Shown here piece by piece: positions 12,517-24,618 of a DNA stretch of 64,000 nt. The stretch is from NCBI GenBank assembly GCA_963693285.1, contig OY848928.1, positions 2,542,501 through 2,606,500 on the forward strand, given 5' to 3'. The notes below the pieces were generated by a model. It ran no database searches. It was not told the DNA's origin and saw only the letters and a list, made by a program, of their open reading frames with translations. This DNA is from Xestospongia muta (Eukaryota; Porifera; Demospongiae; Haplosclerida; Petrosiidae). Every line of letters starts with the position of its first letter. Position 1 is the first letter of the stretch. The translations under genes were made by a program, and so were the position numbers.

Positions 12517-15500
12517 CTAAACTCTTTAGATGATCTTACTTAACCAGTTTTCACAGTTAATTTCTAATCTTTTTTACCTTTAAAAAAGCTCTAAACTCTT
12601 TATTTTAGAGTTTTAACCTATTTAGACTACTTTATTAGTATATTTAAGAGGGATAAACTTACTAAACTCTTTAGATCAGCTTATTTAACCAGTTTTCACA
12701 GTTAATTTCTAATCTTTTTTACTTTTAAAAAAGCTCTAAACTCTTTATTTTAGAGTTTTAAACTATTTAGACTACTTTATTAGTATATTTAAGAGAGATA
12801 AACTTACTAAACTCTTTAGATCAGCTTATTTAACCTGTTTTTACAGTTAATTTCTAATCTTTTTTACCTTTAAAAAAGCTCTAAACTCTTTATTTTAGAG
12901 TTTTAACCTATTTAGACTACTTTATTAGTATATTTAAGAGAGATAAACTTACTAAACTCTTTAGATCAGCTTATTTAACGAGTTTTCACAGTTAATTTCT
13001 AATCATTTTTAACTTTCAAAAGGCTCTAAACTCTTTATTTTAGAGTTTTAACCTATTTAGACTACTTTATTAGTATATTTAAGACAGATAAACTTACTAA
13101 ACTCTTTACATCAGCTTATTTAACCAGTTTTCACACTTAATTTCTAATCTTTTTTAACTTTCAAAAAGCTCTAAAGTCTTTATTTTAGATTTTAACCTAT
13201 TTAGACTACTTTATTAGTATATTTAAGACAGATAAACTTACTAAACTCTTTACATCAGCTTATTTAACCCGTTTTCACAGTTAATTTCTAATCTTTTTTA
13301 CCTTTAAAAAAGCTCTAAACTCTTTATTTTAGAGTTTTAACCTATTTAGACTACTTTATTAGTATATTTAAGAGATTTAAACTTACTAAACTCTTTAGAT
13401 CAGCTTATTTAACCAGTTTTCACAGTTAATTTCTAATCTTTTTTACCTTTAAAAAAGCTCTAAACTCTTTATTTTAGAGTTTTAAACTATTTAGACTACT
13501 TTATTAGTATATTTAAGAGAGATAAACTTACTAAACTCTTTAGATCAGCTTATTTAACCAGTTTTGACAGTTAATTTCTAATCTTTTTTACCTTTAAAAA
13601 AACTCTAAACTCCTTATTTTAGAGTTTTAACCTATTTAGACTACTTTATTAGTATAATTAAGACAGCTAAACTTACTAAACTCTTTAGATGATCTTACTT
13701 AACCAGTTTTCAAAGTTAATTTCTAATCTTTTTTACCTTTAAAAAAGCTCTAAACTCTTTATTTTAGAGTTTTAACCTATTTAGACTACTTTATTAGTAT
13801 ATTTAAGAGAGATAAACTTATTAAACTCTTTAGATCAGCTTATTTAACCAGTTTTCACAGTTAATTTCTAATCTTTTTTACTTTTAAAAAAGCTCTAAAC
13901 TCTTAATTTTAGAGTTTTAATCTATTTAGACTACTTTATTAGTATATTTAAGAGAGATAAACTTACTAATCTCTTTCGATCAGCTTAATTAACCTGTTTT
14001 CACAGTTAATTTCTAATCTTTTTCAACTTTCAAAAAGCTCTAAACTCTTTATTTTAGAGTTTTAACCTATTTAGACTACTTTATTAGTATATTTAAGAGG
14101 GATAAACTTACTGAATTCTTTAGATCAGCTTATTTAACCTGGTTTCATAGTTAATTTCTAATCTTTTTTACCTTTAAAAAAGCTCTAAACTCTTTATTTT
14201 AGAGTATTAACCTATTTAGACTACTTTGTTAGTACATTGAAGACAGATAAACTTACTAAACTCTTTAGATCAGCTTATTTAACCAGTTTTCACAGTTAAT
14301 TTCTAATCTTTTTCACTTTCAAAAAAGCTCTAAACTCTTTATTTTAGAGTTTTAACCTATATAGACTACTTTATTAGTATATTTAAGACAGATAAACTTA
14401 CTAAACTCTTTAGATCAGCTTATTTAACCAGTTTTCACAGTTAATTTCTAATCTTTTTCACTTTCAAAAAAGCTCTAAACTTTTTATTTTAGAGTTTTAA
14501 CCTATTTAGACTACTTTATTAGTATATTTAAGACAGATAAACTTACTAAACTCTTTAGATCAGCTTATTTAACCAGTTTTCACAGTTAATTTCTAATCTT
14601 TTTTAACTTTCAAAAAGCTCTAAACTCTTTATTTTAGAGTTTTAACCTATTTAGACTACTTTATTAGAATATTTAAGACAGATAAACTTACTAAACTCTT
14701 TAGATCAGCTTATTTAACCAGTTTTCACAGTTAATTTCTAATCTTTTTTACATTTAAAAAAAATCTAAACTCTTTATTTTAGAGTTTTAACCTATTTAGA
14801 CTACTTTATTAGTATATTTAAGAGAGATAAACTTACTAAACTCTTTAGATCAGCTTATTTAACCAGTTTTCACAGTTAATTTCTAATCTTTTTTACCTTT
14901 AAAAAAGCTCTAAACTCTTTATTTTAGAGTTTTAACCTATTTAGACTACTTTATTAGTATATTTAAGACAGATAAACTTACTAAACTCTTTAGATCAGCT
15001 TATTTAACCAGTTTTCACAGTTAATTTCTAATCTTTTTCAACTTTCAAAAAGCTCTAAACTCTTTATTTTAGAGTTTTAACCTATTTAGACTACTTTATT
15101 AGTATATTTAAGAGAGATAAACCTACTAAACTCTGTAGATCAGCTTATTTAACCAGTTTTCACAGTTAATTTCTAAATTTTTAACCTTTAAAAAAGCTCT
15201 AAACTCTTTATTTTAGAGTTTTAACCTATTTAGACTACTTTATTAGTATATTTAAGACAGATAAAGTTACTATTCTCTTTAGATCAGCTTATTTAACCAG
15301 TTTTCACAGTTAATTTCTAATCTTTTTCAACTTTAAAAAAGCTCTAAACTCTTTATTTTAGAGTTTTAACCTATTTAGACTACTTTATTAGTATATTTAA
15401 GACAGATAAACTTACTAAACTCTTTAGATCAGCTTATTTAACCAGTTTTCACAGTTAATTTCTAATCTTTTTCAACTTTCAAAAAGCTCTAAACTCTTTA

Positions 15501-16009
15501 TTTTAGAGTTTTAACCTATTTAGACTACTTTATTAGTATATTCAAGACAGATAAACTTACTAAACTCTTTAGATCAGCTTATTTAACCAGTTTTCACAGT
15601 TAATTTCTAATCTTTTTTCCATTAAAAAAGCTCTAAACTCTTTATTTTAGAGTTTTAACCTATTTAGACTACTTTATTAGTATATTTAAGACAGATAAAC
15701 TTACTAAACTCTTTAGATCAGCTTATTTAAGCAGTTTTCACAGTTAATTTCTAATCTTTTTTACATTTAAAAAGCTCTAAACACTTTATTTTAGAGTTTT
15801 AACCTATTTAGACTACTTTATTAGTATATTTAAGACAGATAAACTTAGTAAACTCTTTAGATCAGCTTATTTAACCAGTTTTCACAGTTAATTTCTAATC
15901 TTTTTTACCTTTAAAAAAGCTCTAAACTCCTTATTTTAGAGTTTTAATCTATTTAGACTACTTTATTAGTATATTTAAGACAGATAAACTTACTAAACTC
16001 TTTCGATCA
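12517..16009 (+). repeat. Array segment with older duplicated blocks
   Basis: About 24 monomers. It holds the second copies of the 2463 bp and 3478 bp offset relations, and a TATAATTAAGACAG marker at 13653 that pairs with one at 10031 (3622 bp, 25 monomers). Between 14660 and 16000 the monomers return to near-consensus with AACTTTC and ACCTTTA join types mixed. Short monomers occur, for example near 15170, where the T-tract is reduced. No other element is present. Confidence 0.85.
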
Positions 16010-17690
16010 GCTTATTTAACCAGTTTTCACAGTTAATTTCTAATCTTTTTTACCTTTAAAAAAGCTCTAAACACTTTATTTTAGAGTTTTAACCTCTTTA
16101 GACTACTTTATTAGTATATTTAAGACAGATAAACTTACTAAACTCTTTAGATCAGCTTATTTAACCAGTTTTCACAGTTAATTTCTAATCTTTTTCAACT
16201 TTCAAAAAACTCTAAACTCTTTATTTTAGAGTTTTAACCTATTTAGACTACTTTATTAGTATATTTAAGACAGATAAACTTACTAATCTCTTTAGATCAG
16301 CTTATTTAACCAGTTTTCACAGTTAATTTCTAATCTTTTTCAACTTTCCAAAAGCTCTAAACTCTTTATTTTTGAGTTTTAACCTATTTAGACTACTTTA
16401 TTAGTATATTTAAGACAGATAAACTTAGAAAACTCTTTAGATCAGCTTATTTAACCAGTTTTCACAGTTAATTTCTAATCTTTTTCAACTTTCAAAAAGC
16501 TCTAAACACTTTATTTTAGAGTTTTAACCTATTTAGACTACTTTATTAGTATATTTAAGACAGATAAACTTACTAAAGTTCTTAGATCAGCTTATTTAAC
16601 CAGGTTTGACAATTAATTTCTAATCTTTTTTACCTTTAAAAAAGCTGTAAACTCTTTATTTTAGAGTTTTAACCTATTATGCTACTTTATTAGTATATTT
16701 AAGAGAGATAAACTTACTAAACTCTTTAGATCAGCTTATTTAACCAGTTTTCACAGTTAATTTCTAATCTTTTTTACCTTTCAAAAAGCTCTAAACTCTT
16801 TATTTTAGAGTTTTAACCTATTTAAACTACTTTATTAGTATATTTAAGAGAGATAAACTTACTAAACTCTTTAAATCAGCTTATTTAACCAGTTTTCACA
16901 GTTAATTTCTAATCTTTTCAACCTTCGTAAAGCTCTAAACTCTTTATTTTAGAGTTTTAACCTATTTAGACTACTTTATTAGTATATTTAAGAGAGAAAA
17001 ACTTACTAAACTCTTTAGATCAGCTTATTTAACCAGTTTTCACAGTTAATTTCTAATCTTTTTCAACTTTCAAAAAGCTCTAAACTGTTTATTTTAGAGT
17101 TTTAACCTATTTAGACTACTTTATCAGTATATTTAAGACAGATAAACTTACTAATCTCTTTAGATAAGCTTATTTAGCCAGTTTTCACAGTTAATTTGTA
17201 ATCATTTTCAACTTTCCAAAAGTGCTCAAATCTTTATTTTAGAGTTTTAACCTGTTTAGACTACTTTATTAGTATATATAAGAGAGATAAACTTAGAAAA
17301 CTCTTTAGATCAGCTTATTTAACCAGTTTTCACAATTAATTTCTAATCTTTTTCACCTTTCAAAAAGCTCTAAACTCTTTATTTTAGAGTTTTAACCTAT
17401 TTAGACTACTTTATTAGTATATTTAAGACAGATAAACTTACTAAACTCTTTGATCAGCTTATTTAACCAGGTTTGACAATTAATTTCTAATCTTTTTTAC
17501 CTTTAAAAAAGCTCTAAACGCTTTATTTTAGAGTTTTAAGCTATTATGCTACTTTATTAGTATATTTTAGAGAGATAAACTTACTAAACTCTTTAGATCA
17601 GCTTATTTAACCAGTTTTCACAGTTAATTTCTAATTTTTTTTACCTTTAAAAAAGCTCTAAACTCTTTATTTTAGAGTTTTAACCTCTTT
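16010..17690 (+). repeat. ~11.6-monomer block, copy 1 of a 4340 bp-offset duplication
   Basis: Matches 20350-22030 at exactly 4340 bp (30 monomers). Shared markers in order: AACCTCTTTAG (16091/20431), CTTTATTTTTGAG, AACTTAGAAAAC, CTAAAGTTCTTAG, AAGCTGTAAAC, AACCTATTATGC (16671/21011), TCAACCTTCGTAAAG, AAACTGTTTATT, AGTGCTCAAATC, CTAAACGC and AAGCTATTATGC (17541/21881). A few substitutions separate the copies, for example CAAAAAGCTC against CAAAAAACTC near 16496/20836. The first monomers of the CCAGGTTTGAC / CTATTATGCT type in the window are here. Confidence 0.9.
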
Positions 17691-20349
17691 AGACTACTTT
17701 ATTAGTATATTTAAGACAGATAAACTTACTAAACTCTTTAGATCAGCTTATTTAAACAGTTTTCACAGTTAATTTCTAATATTTTTTAACTTTCAAAAAG
17801 CTCTAAACTCTTTATTTTAGAGTTTTAACCTATTTAGACTACTTTATTAGTATATTTAAGACAGATAAACTTACTAAACTCTTTAGATCAGCTTATTTAA
17901 CCAGGTTTGACAATTAATTTCTAATATTTTTTACCTTTAAAAAAGCTCTAAACTCTTTATTTTAGAGTTTTAACCTATTATGCTACTTTATTAGTATATT
18001 TAAGATAGATAAAGTTACTAAACTCTTTAGATCGGCTTATTTAACCAGTTTTCACAGTTAATTTCTAATTTTTTTTACCTTTAAAAAGCTCTAAACTCTT
18101 TATTTTAGAGTTTTAACCTATTTAGACTACTTTATTAGTATATTTAAGAGAGAGAAACTTACTAAACTCTTTAGATCAGCTTATTTAACCAGTTTTCACA
18201 GTTAATTTCTAATCTTTTTTACCTTTAAAAAAGCTCTAAACACTTTATTTTAGAGTTTTAACCTATTTAGACTACTTTATTAGTGTATTTAAGACAGATA
18301 AACTTACTAAACTCTTTAGATCAGCTTATTTAACCAGTTTTCACAGTTAATTTCTAATCTTTTTTACCTTTAAAAAAGCTCTAAACTCTTTATTTTAGAG
18401 TTTTAACCTATTTAGACTACTTTATTAGTATATTTAAGACAGATAAACTAACTAAACTCTTTAAATCAGCTTATTTAACCAGTTTTCACAGTTAATTTCT
18501 TATCTTTTTTAACTTTCAAAAAGCTCTAAACTCTTTATTTTAGAGTTTTAACCTATTTAGACTACTTTCTTAGTATATTTAAGAGAGATAAACTTACTAA
18601 ACTCTTTAGATCAGCTTATTTAACCAGTTTTAACAGTTATTTCTAATCTTTTTTACCTTTAAAAAAGCTCTAAACTCTTTATTTTAGAGTTTTAACCTAT
18701 TTAGACTACTTTATTATATATTTAAGAGAGATAAACTTACTAAAATAAAGAGTTTAGAGCTTTTTGAAAGTTAAAAAAGATTAGAAATTAACTGTGATAA
18801 TTGATTAAATAAGCTGATCTAAAGAGTTTAGTAGAGTTTTAACCTATTTAGACTACTTTATTAGTATATTTAAGACAGATAAACTTACTAAACTCTTTAG
18901 ATCAGCTTATTTAACCAGTTTTCACAGTTAATTTCTAATCTTTTTCAACTTTCAAAAAGCTATAAACTCTTTATTTTAGAGTTTTAACCTATTTAGACTA
19001 CTTTATTAGTATATTTAAGAGAGAGAAACTTACTAAACCCTTTAGATCAGCTTATTTAACCAGTTTTCACAGTTAATTTCTAATCTTTTTTACCTTTAAA
19101 AAAGCTCTAAACTCTTTATTTTAGAGTTTTAACCTATTTAGACTACTTTATTAGTATATTTAAGACAGATAATCTTACTAAACTCTTTAGATCAGCTTAT
19201 TTAACCAGTTTTCACAGTTTTTCTAATCTTTTTCAACTTTCAAAAAGCTCTAAACTTTTTATTTTAGAGTTTTAACCTATTTAGACTACTTTATTAGTAT
19301 ATTTAAGAGAGATAAACCTACTAAACTCTGTAGATCAGCTTATTTAACCAGTTTTCACAGTTAATTTCTAATTTTTTAACCTTTAAAAAAGCTGTAAACT
19401 CTTTATTTTAGAGTTTTAACCTATTTAGACTACTTTATTAGTATATTTAAGACAGATAAACTTACTAAACTCTTTAGATCAGCTTATTTAACCAGTTTTC
19501 ACAGTTAATTTCTAATCTTTTTCAACTTTCAAAAAGGTCTAAACTCTTTATTTTAGAGTTTTAACCTATTTAGACTACTTTATTAGTATATTTAAGACAG
19601 ATAAACTTACTAAACTCTTTAGATCAGCTTATTTAACCAGTTTTCACTGTTAATTTCTAATCATTTTCAACTTTCAAAAACCTCTAAACTCTTTATTTTA
19701 GAGTTTTAACCAATTTAGACTACTTTATTAGTATATTTAAGACAGATAAACTTACTAAACTCTTTAGATCAGCTTATTTAACCAGTTTTCACAGTTAATT
19801 TCTAATTTTTTTTACCCTTAAAAAAGCTCTAAACTCTTTATTTTAAAGTTTTAACCTATTTAGACTACTTTATTAGTATATTTAACAGAGATACACTTAC
19901 TAAACACTTTAGATCAGCTTATTTAACCAGTTTTCACAGTTAATTTCTAAACTTTTCAACCTTCATAAAGCTCTAAACTCTTTATTTTAGAGTTTTAACC
20001 TGTTTACACTACTTTATTAGTATTTTTAAGACAGATAAACTTACTAAACTCTTTCGATCAGCTTATTTAACCAGTTTTCACAGTTAATTTCTAATCTTTT
20101 CAACCTTCATGAAGGTCTAAACTCTTTATTTTAGAGTTTTAACCTATTTAGACTACTTTATTAGTATATTTAAGACAGATAAACTTACTAAACTCTTTAG
20201 ATCAGCTTATTTAACCAGTTTTCACAGTTAATTTCTAATCTTTTTTACCTTTAAAAAAGCTCTAAACACTTTATTTTAGAGTTTTAACCTATTTAGACTA
20301 CTTTATTAGTATATTTAAGACAGATAAACTTACTAAACTCTTTAGATCA
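17691..20349 (+). repeat. Array segment carrying the first inverted segment
   Basis: About 18 monomers between the two copies of the 4340 bp-offset block. It includes the first inverted segment (18740-18833). The 18.0-18.9 kb part resembles 23.8-24.7 kb at an offset of about 40 monomers, including the inversion and the shortened CAGTTATTTCTAATC join just before it, so the inverted copy travelled with a larger block. No gene is present. Confidence 0.88.
18740..18833 (-). repeat. Inverted satellite segment 1 (94 bp)
   Basis: Reverse complement of monomer position 74 through position 22 of the next monomer, in an otherwise direct array. The left junction reads CTTACTAAAATAAAGAG and the right junction GTTTAGTAGAGTTTT. 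A simple flip between the two TA dinucleotides would leave TA at the right junction; TAGTA is seen, an inverted copy of the TACTA kept at the left. Inside, GTGATAATTGATTAA replaces the expected GTGAAAACTGGTTAA (three substitutions). With the preceding direct copy it forms a ~94 bp inverted repeat separated by about 50 bp. Confidence 0.95.
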
Positions 20350-22030
20350 GCTTATTTAACCAGTTTTCACAGTTAATTTCTAATCTTTTTTACCTTTAAA
20401 AAAGCTCTAAACACTTTATTTTAGAGTTTTAACCTCTTTAGACTACTTTATTAGTATATTTAAGACAGATAAACTTACTAAACTCTTTAGATCAGCTTAT
20501 TTAACCAGTTTTCACAGTTAATTTCTAATCTTTTTCAACTTTCAAAAAACTCTAAACTCTTTATTTTAGAGTTTTAACCTATTTAGACTACTTTATTAGT
20601 ATATTTAAGACAGATAAACTTACTAATCTCTTTAGATCAGCTTATTTAACCAGTTTTCACAGTTAATTTCTAATCTTTTTCAACTTTCCAAAAGCTCTAA
20701 ACTCTTTATTTTTGAGTTTTAACCTATTTAGACTACTTTATTAGTATATTTAAGACAGATAAACTTAGAAAACTCTTTAGATCAGCTTATTTAACCAGTT
20801 TTCACAGTTAATTTCTAATCTTTTTCAACTTTCAAAAAACTCTAAACTCTTTATTTTAGAGTTTTAACCTATTTAGACTACTTTATTAGTATATTTAAGA
20901 CAGATAAACTTACTAAAGTTCTTAGATCAGCTTATTTAACCAGGTTTGACAATTAATTTCTAATCTTTTTTACCTTTAAAAAAGCTGTAAACTCTTTATT
21001 TTAGAGTTTTAACCTATTATGCTACTTTATTAGTATATTTAAGAGAGATAAACTTACTAAACTCTTTAGATCAGCTTATTTAACCAGTTTTCACAGTTAA
21101 TTTCTAATCTTTTTTAACTTTCAAAAAGCTCTAAACTCTTTATTTTAGAGTTTTAACCTATTTAAACTACTTTATTAGTATATTTAAGAGAGATAAACTT
21201 ACTAAACTCTTTAAATCAGCTTATTTAACCAGTTTTCACGGTTAATTTCTAATCTTTTCAACCTTCGTAAAGCTCTAAACTCTTTATTTTAGAGTTTTAA
21301 ACTATTTAGACTACTTTATTAGTATATTTAAGAGAGAAAAACTTACTAAACTCTTTAGATCAGCTTATTTAACCAGTTTTCACAGTTAATTTCTAATCTT
21401 TTTCAACTTTCAAAAAGCTCTAAACTGTTTATTTTAGAGTTTTAACCTATTTAGACTACTTTATTAGTATATTTAAGACAGATAAACTTACTAATCTCTT
21501 TAGATAAGCTTATTTAACCAGTTTTCACAGTTAATTTGTAATCTTTTTCAACTTTCCAAAAGTGCTCAAATCTTTATTTTAGAGTTTTAACCTGTTTAGA
21601 CTACTTTATTAGTATATATAAGAGAGATAAACTTAGAAAACTCTTTAGATCAGCTTATTTAACCAGTTTTCACAATTAATTTCTAATCTTTTTCACCTTT
21701 CAAAAAGCTCTAAACTCTTTATTTTAGAGTTTTAACCTATTTAGACTACTTTATTAGTATATTTAAGACAGATAAAGTTACTAAACTCTTTGATCAGCTT
21801 ATTTAACCAGGTTTGACAATTAATTTCTAATCTTTTTTACCTTTAAAAAAGCTCTAAACGCTTTATTTTAGAGTTTTAAGCTATTATGCTACTTTATTAG
21901 TATATTTTAGAGAGATAAACTTACTAAACTCTTTAGATCAGCTTATTTAACCAGTTTTCACAGTTAATTTCTAATTTTTTTTACCTTTAAAAAAGCTCTA
22001 AACTCTTTATTTTAGAGTTTTAACCTATTT
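20350..22030 (+). repeat. ~11.6-monomer block, copy 2 of a 4340 bp-offset duplication
   Basis: Partner of 16010-17690, with the same ordered markers. After 22030 this copy continues with AACTTAGAAAAC and CAAAAAGTTCTAAAC monomers, while copy 1 continues with AACCTCTTTAG and a TTTAAACAG monomer, so the duplicated block ends there. Confidence 0.9.
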
Positions 22031-24523
22031 AGACTACTTTATTAGTATATTTAAGACAGATAAACTTAGAAAACTCTTTAGATCAGCTTATTTAACCAGT
22101 TTTCACAGTTAATTTCTAATCTTTTTCAACTTTCAAAAAGTTCTAAACTCTTTATTTTAGAGTTTTAACCTATTTAGACTACTTTATTAGTATATTTAAG
22201 ACAGATAAACTTACTAAACTCTTTAGATCAGCTTATTTAACCATGTTTGACAATTAATTTCTAATCTTTTTTACCTTTAAAAAAGCTCTAAACTCTTTAT
22301 TTTAGAGTTTTAACCTATTATGCTACTTTATTAGTATATTTAAGAGAGATAAACTTACTAAACTCTTTAGATCAGCTTATTTAACCAGGTTTCACAGTTA
22401 ATTTCTAATCTTTTTTAACTTTCAAAAAGCTCTAAACTCTTTATTTTAGAGTTTTAACCTATTTAAACTACTTTATTAGTATACTTAAGACAAATAAACT
22501 TACTAAACTCTTTAAATCAGCTTATTTAACCAGTTTTCACGGTTAATTTCTAATCTTTTCAACCTTCATAAAGCTCTAAACTCTTTATTTTAGAGTTTTA
22601 ACCTATTTAGACTACTTTATTAGTATATTTAAGAGAGAAAAACTTACTAAACTCTTTAGATCAGCTTATTTAACCAGTTTTCACAGTTAATTTCTAATCT
22701 TTTTCAACTTTCAAAACGCTCTAAACTCTTTATTTTAGAGTTGTAACCTATTTAGACTACTTTATTAGTATATTTATGAGAGATAAACTTAGAAAACTCT
22801 TTAGATCACCTTATTTAACCAGTTTTCACAGTTAATTTCTAATCTTTTTCACCTTTCAAAAAGCTCTAAACTCTTTATTTTAGAGTTTTAACCTATTTAG
22901 ACTACTTTATTAGTATATTTAAGACAGATAAACTTACTAAACTCTTTGATCAGCTTATTTAACCAGGTTTGACAATTAATTTCTAATCTTTTTTACCTTT
23001 AAAAAAGCTCTAAACGCTTTATTTTAGAGTTTTAACCTATTATGCTACTTTATTAGTATATTTATGAGAGATAAACTTAGAAAACTCTTTAGATCAGCTT
23101 ATTTAACCAGTTTTCACAGTTAATTTCTAATCTTTTTCACCTTTCAAAAAGCTCTAAACTCTTTATTTTAGAGTTTTAACCTATTTAGACTACTTTATTA
23201 GTATATTTAAGACAGATAAACTTACTAAACTCTTTGATCAGCTTATTTAACCAGGTTTGACAATTAATTTCTAATCTTTTTTACCTTTAAAAAAGCTCTA
23301 AACGCTTTATTTTAGAGTTTTAACCTATTATGCTACTTTATTAGTATATTTTAGAGAGATAAACTTACTAAACTCTTTAGATCAGCTTATTTAACCAGTT
23401 TTCACAGTTAATTTCTAATTTTTTTTACCTTTAAAAAAGCTCTAAACTCTTTATTTTAGAGTTTTAACCTATTTAGACTACTTTATTAGTATATTTAAGA
23501 GAGATAAACTTACTAATCTCTTTAGATCAGCTTATTTAACCAGTTTTCACAGTTAATTTCTAATCTTTTTCAACTTTCAAAAAGCTCTAAACTCTTTATT
23601 TTAGAGTTTTAACCTATTTAGACTACTTTATTGGTATATTTAAGACAGATAAACTTACTAAACTCTTTAGATCAGCTTATTTAACCAGGTTTGACAATTA
23701 ATTTCTAATCTTTTTTACCTTTAAAAAAGCTCTAAACTCTTTATTTTAGAGTTTTAACCTATTATGCTACTTTATTAGTATATTTAAGAGAGATAAACTT
23801 ACTAAACTCTTTAGATTGCCTTATTTAACCAGTTTTCACAGTTAATTTCTAATTTTTTTTACCTTTAAAAAGCTCTAAACTCTTTATTTTAGAGTTTTAC
23901 CCTATTTAGACTACATTATTAGTATTTTTAAGCGAGAGAAACTTACAAAACTCTTTAGATCAGCTTATTTAACCAGTTTTCACAGTTAATTTCTAATCTT
24001 TTTTACCTTTAAAAAAGCTCTAAACACTTTATTTTAGAGTTTTAACCTATTTAGACTACTTTATTAGTGTATTGAAGACAGATAAACTTACTAAACTCTT
24101 TAGATCAACTTATTTCACCAGTTTTCACAGTTCATTTCTAATCTTTTTTACCTTTAAAAAAGCTCTAAACTCTTTATTTTAGAGTTTTAACCTATTTAGA
24201 CTACTTTATTAGTATATTTAAGACAGATAAACTTACTAAACTCTTTAAATCAGCTTATTTAACTAGTTTTCACAGTAAATTTCTAATCTTTTTTAACTTT
24301 CAAAAAGCTCTAAACTCTTTATTTTAGAGTTTTAACCTATTTAGACTACTTTATTAGTATATTTAGAGAGATAAACTTACTAAACTCTTTAGATCAGCTT
24401 ATATAACCAGTTTTCACAGTTATTTCTAATCTTTTTTACCTTTAAAAAAGCTCTAAACTCTTTATTTTAGAGTTTTAACCTATTTAGACTACTTTATTAG
24501 TATATTTTAGAGAGATAAACTTA
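22031..24523 (+). repeat. Array segment with a dimer duplication
   Basis: About 17 monomers. A two-monomer (288 bp) duplication is marked by TATTTATGAGAG at 22771 and 23059, each followed by AACTTAGAAAAC, then TTTGATCAGC (a 3 bp loss of TAG), CCAGGTTTGACAATT, CTAAACGC and CTATTATGCT. Monomers of the CCAGGTTTGAC / CTATTATGCT type are dense here. No gene is present. Confidence 0.87.
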
Positions 24524-24618
24524 CTAAAATAAAGAGTTTAGAGCTTTTTTGAAAGTTAAAAAAGATTAGAAATTAACTGTGATAATTGATTAAATAACCT
24601 GATCTAAAGAGTTTAGTA
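24524..24618 (-). repeat. Inverted satellite segment 2 (95 bp)
   Basis: Same junctions and same three internal substitutions as segment 1. It has one extra T in GCTTTTTTGAAAG and AACCTGATC in place of AAGCTGATC. It is followed at +388 by the rare TTTTAACATATTTATAC monomer (24912), a combination seen again after segment 4 (29401), which gives a 4490 bp (31-monomer) offset between these two regions. Confidence 0.94.

Noticed and set aside
18740..18833. Inverted segment as a transposon or MITE insertion
   Set aside because: The 94 bp is itself satellite sequence in reverse and replaces the direct copy without adding foreign bases, so it is an inversion and not an insertion.
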